NCBI GenBank assembly: GCA_018623785.1
Contig: JAAZVD010000075.1
Coordinates: 1 to 7,318, forward strand
Direction of reading: 5' to 3'
DNA: 7,318 nt
Source: Bacteroidota bacterium
Lineage (GTDB): Bacteria > Bacteroidota > Rhodothermia > Rhodothermales > UBA10348
Part shown: in pieces, positions 7,250 to 7,318 of the stretch
Numbering within the stretch: position 1 is the stretch's first letter
How the letters are laid out: every line of letters begins with the position of its first letter
Translations under genes and position numbers: made by a program
The notes under the pieces: generated by a model
Databases searched by the model: none
What the model was told of the DNA's origin: nothing
The model's input: the letters and a program-made list of their open reading frames with translations, nothing else

Positions 7250-7271
7250 GCGCTCGGTTCGAGGAGCGTTT
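7248..7271 (+). terminator. Terminator-like hairpin after rpmE
   Basis: CGCTC (7251-7255) pairs with GAGCG (7264-7268) around an eight-base loop; AAG before it can extend pairing with TTT after it (one G-T wobble), starting inside the rpmE stop codon. The T-run is only three bases, so termination strength is uncertain. Confidence 0.45.
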
Positions 7272-7318
7272 CCACGCGGGACTCCGCCCCCATGGCATGA
7301 GTGCCGTCAAGGCAGGTA

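Noticed and set aside
7297..7318. ATG at 7297 starting MSAVKAG at the window edge, as the start of a further gene
   Set aside because: Only seven codons are visible, with no ribosome binding site before it, so it cannot be supported as a gene.

Overview
The window is a gene-dense stretch of bacterial chromosome, fairly GC-rich by eye, made almost entirely of core metabolic and ribosomal genes. There is no rRNA, tRNA, CRISPR array, insertion sequence, phage gene or plasmid function that I can recognise. The two-subunit 2-oxoacid:ferredoxin oxidoreductase (gamma-alpha fusion plus beta, no ferredoxin subunit), the cysteine-free L31 protein and the patchy Shine-Dalgarno sites suggest an aerobic or oxygen-tolerant bacterium, perhaps of the Rhodothermota/Bacteroidota neighbourhood. 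That placement is a guess from gene character and not a phylogenetic result.

Layout. Positions 1-1280 (+) carry the 3' part of ribBA and all of ribH, two riboflavin genes joined by an ATGA stop/start overlap. Positions 1321-2654 (-) carry thyA followed by folA, also joined by an ATGA overlap and converging on ribH across about 40 bases. Position 2843-3064 (+) is a small acidic protein of unknown function that diverges from thyA and converges on apaG (3100-3483, -). After a 241-base divergent spacer that holds a 7-10-7 inverted repeat, korA and korB run from 3725 to 6799 (+). A 225-base spacer with a possible terminator, a promoter candidate and a hairpin beside the ribosome binding site precedes rpmE (7025-7249, +), which is followed by a small terminator-like hairpin. 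No gene-free stretch exceeds 300 bases.

How the genes work together. RibBA makes both riboflavin precursors (from ribulose 5-phosphate and from GTP) and RibH condenses the products into lumazine. ThyA oxidises methylene-tetrahydrofolate to dihydrofolate while making dTMP, and FolA regenerates tetrahydrofolate, so the overlapping pair forms one cycle. KorAB oxidatively decarboxylates a 2-oxoacid, most likely 2-oxoglutarate, and passes electrons to ferredoxin. ApaG and L31 stand alone.

I do not see a novel defence, mobile or signalling system. The sequence features that stand out are two different low-complexity insertions in conserved enzymes: a perfect 9-base tandem repeat, (IED)n, in the linker between the two RibBA domains, and a Pro/Gly/Lys-rich 14-residue repeat tail at the N-terminus of KorB. 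Lesser points are an inverted repeat before korA, a possible hairpin switch before rpmE and the uncharacterised 73-residue protein.
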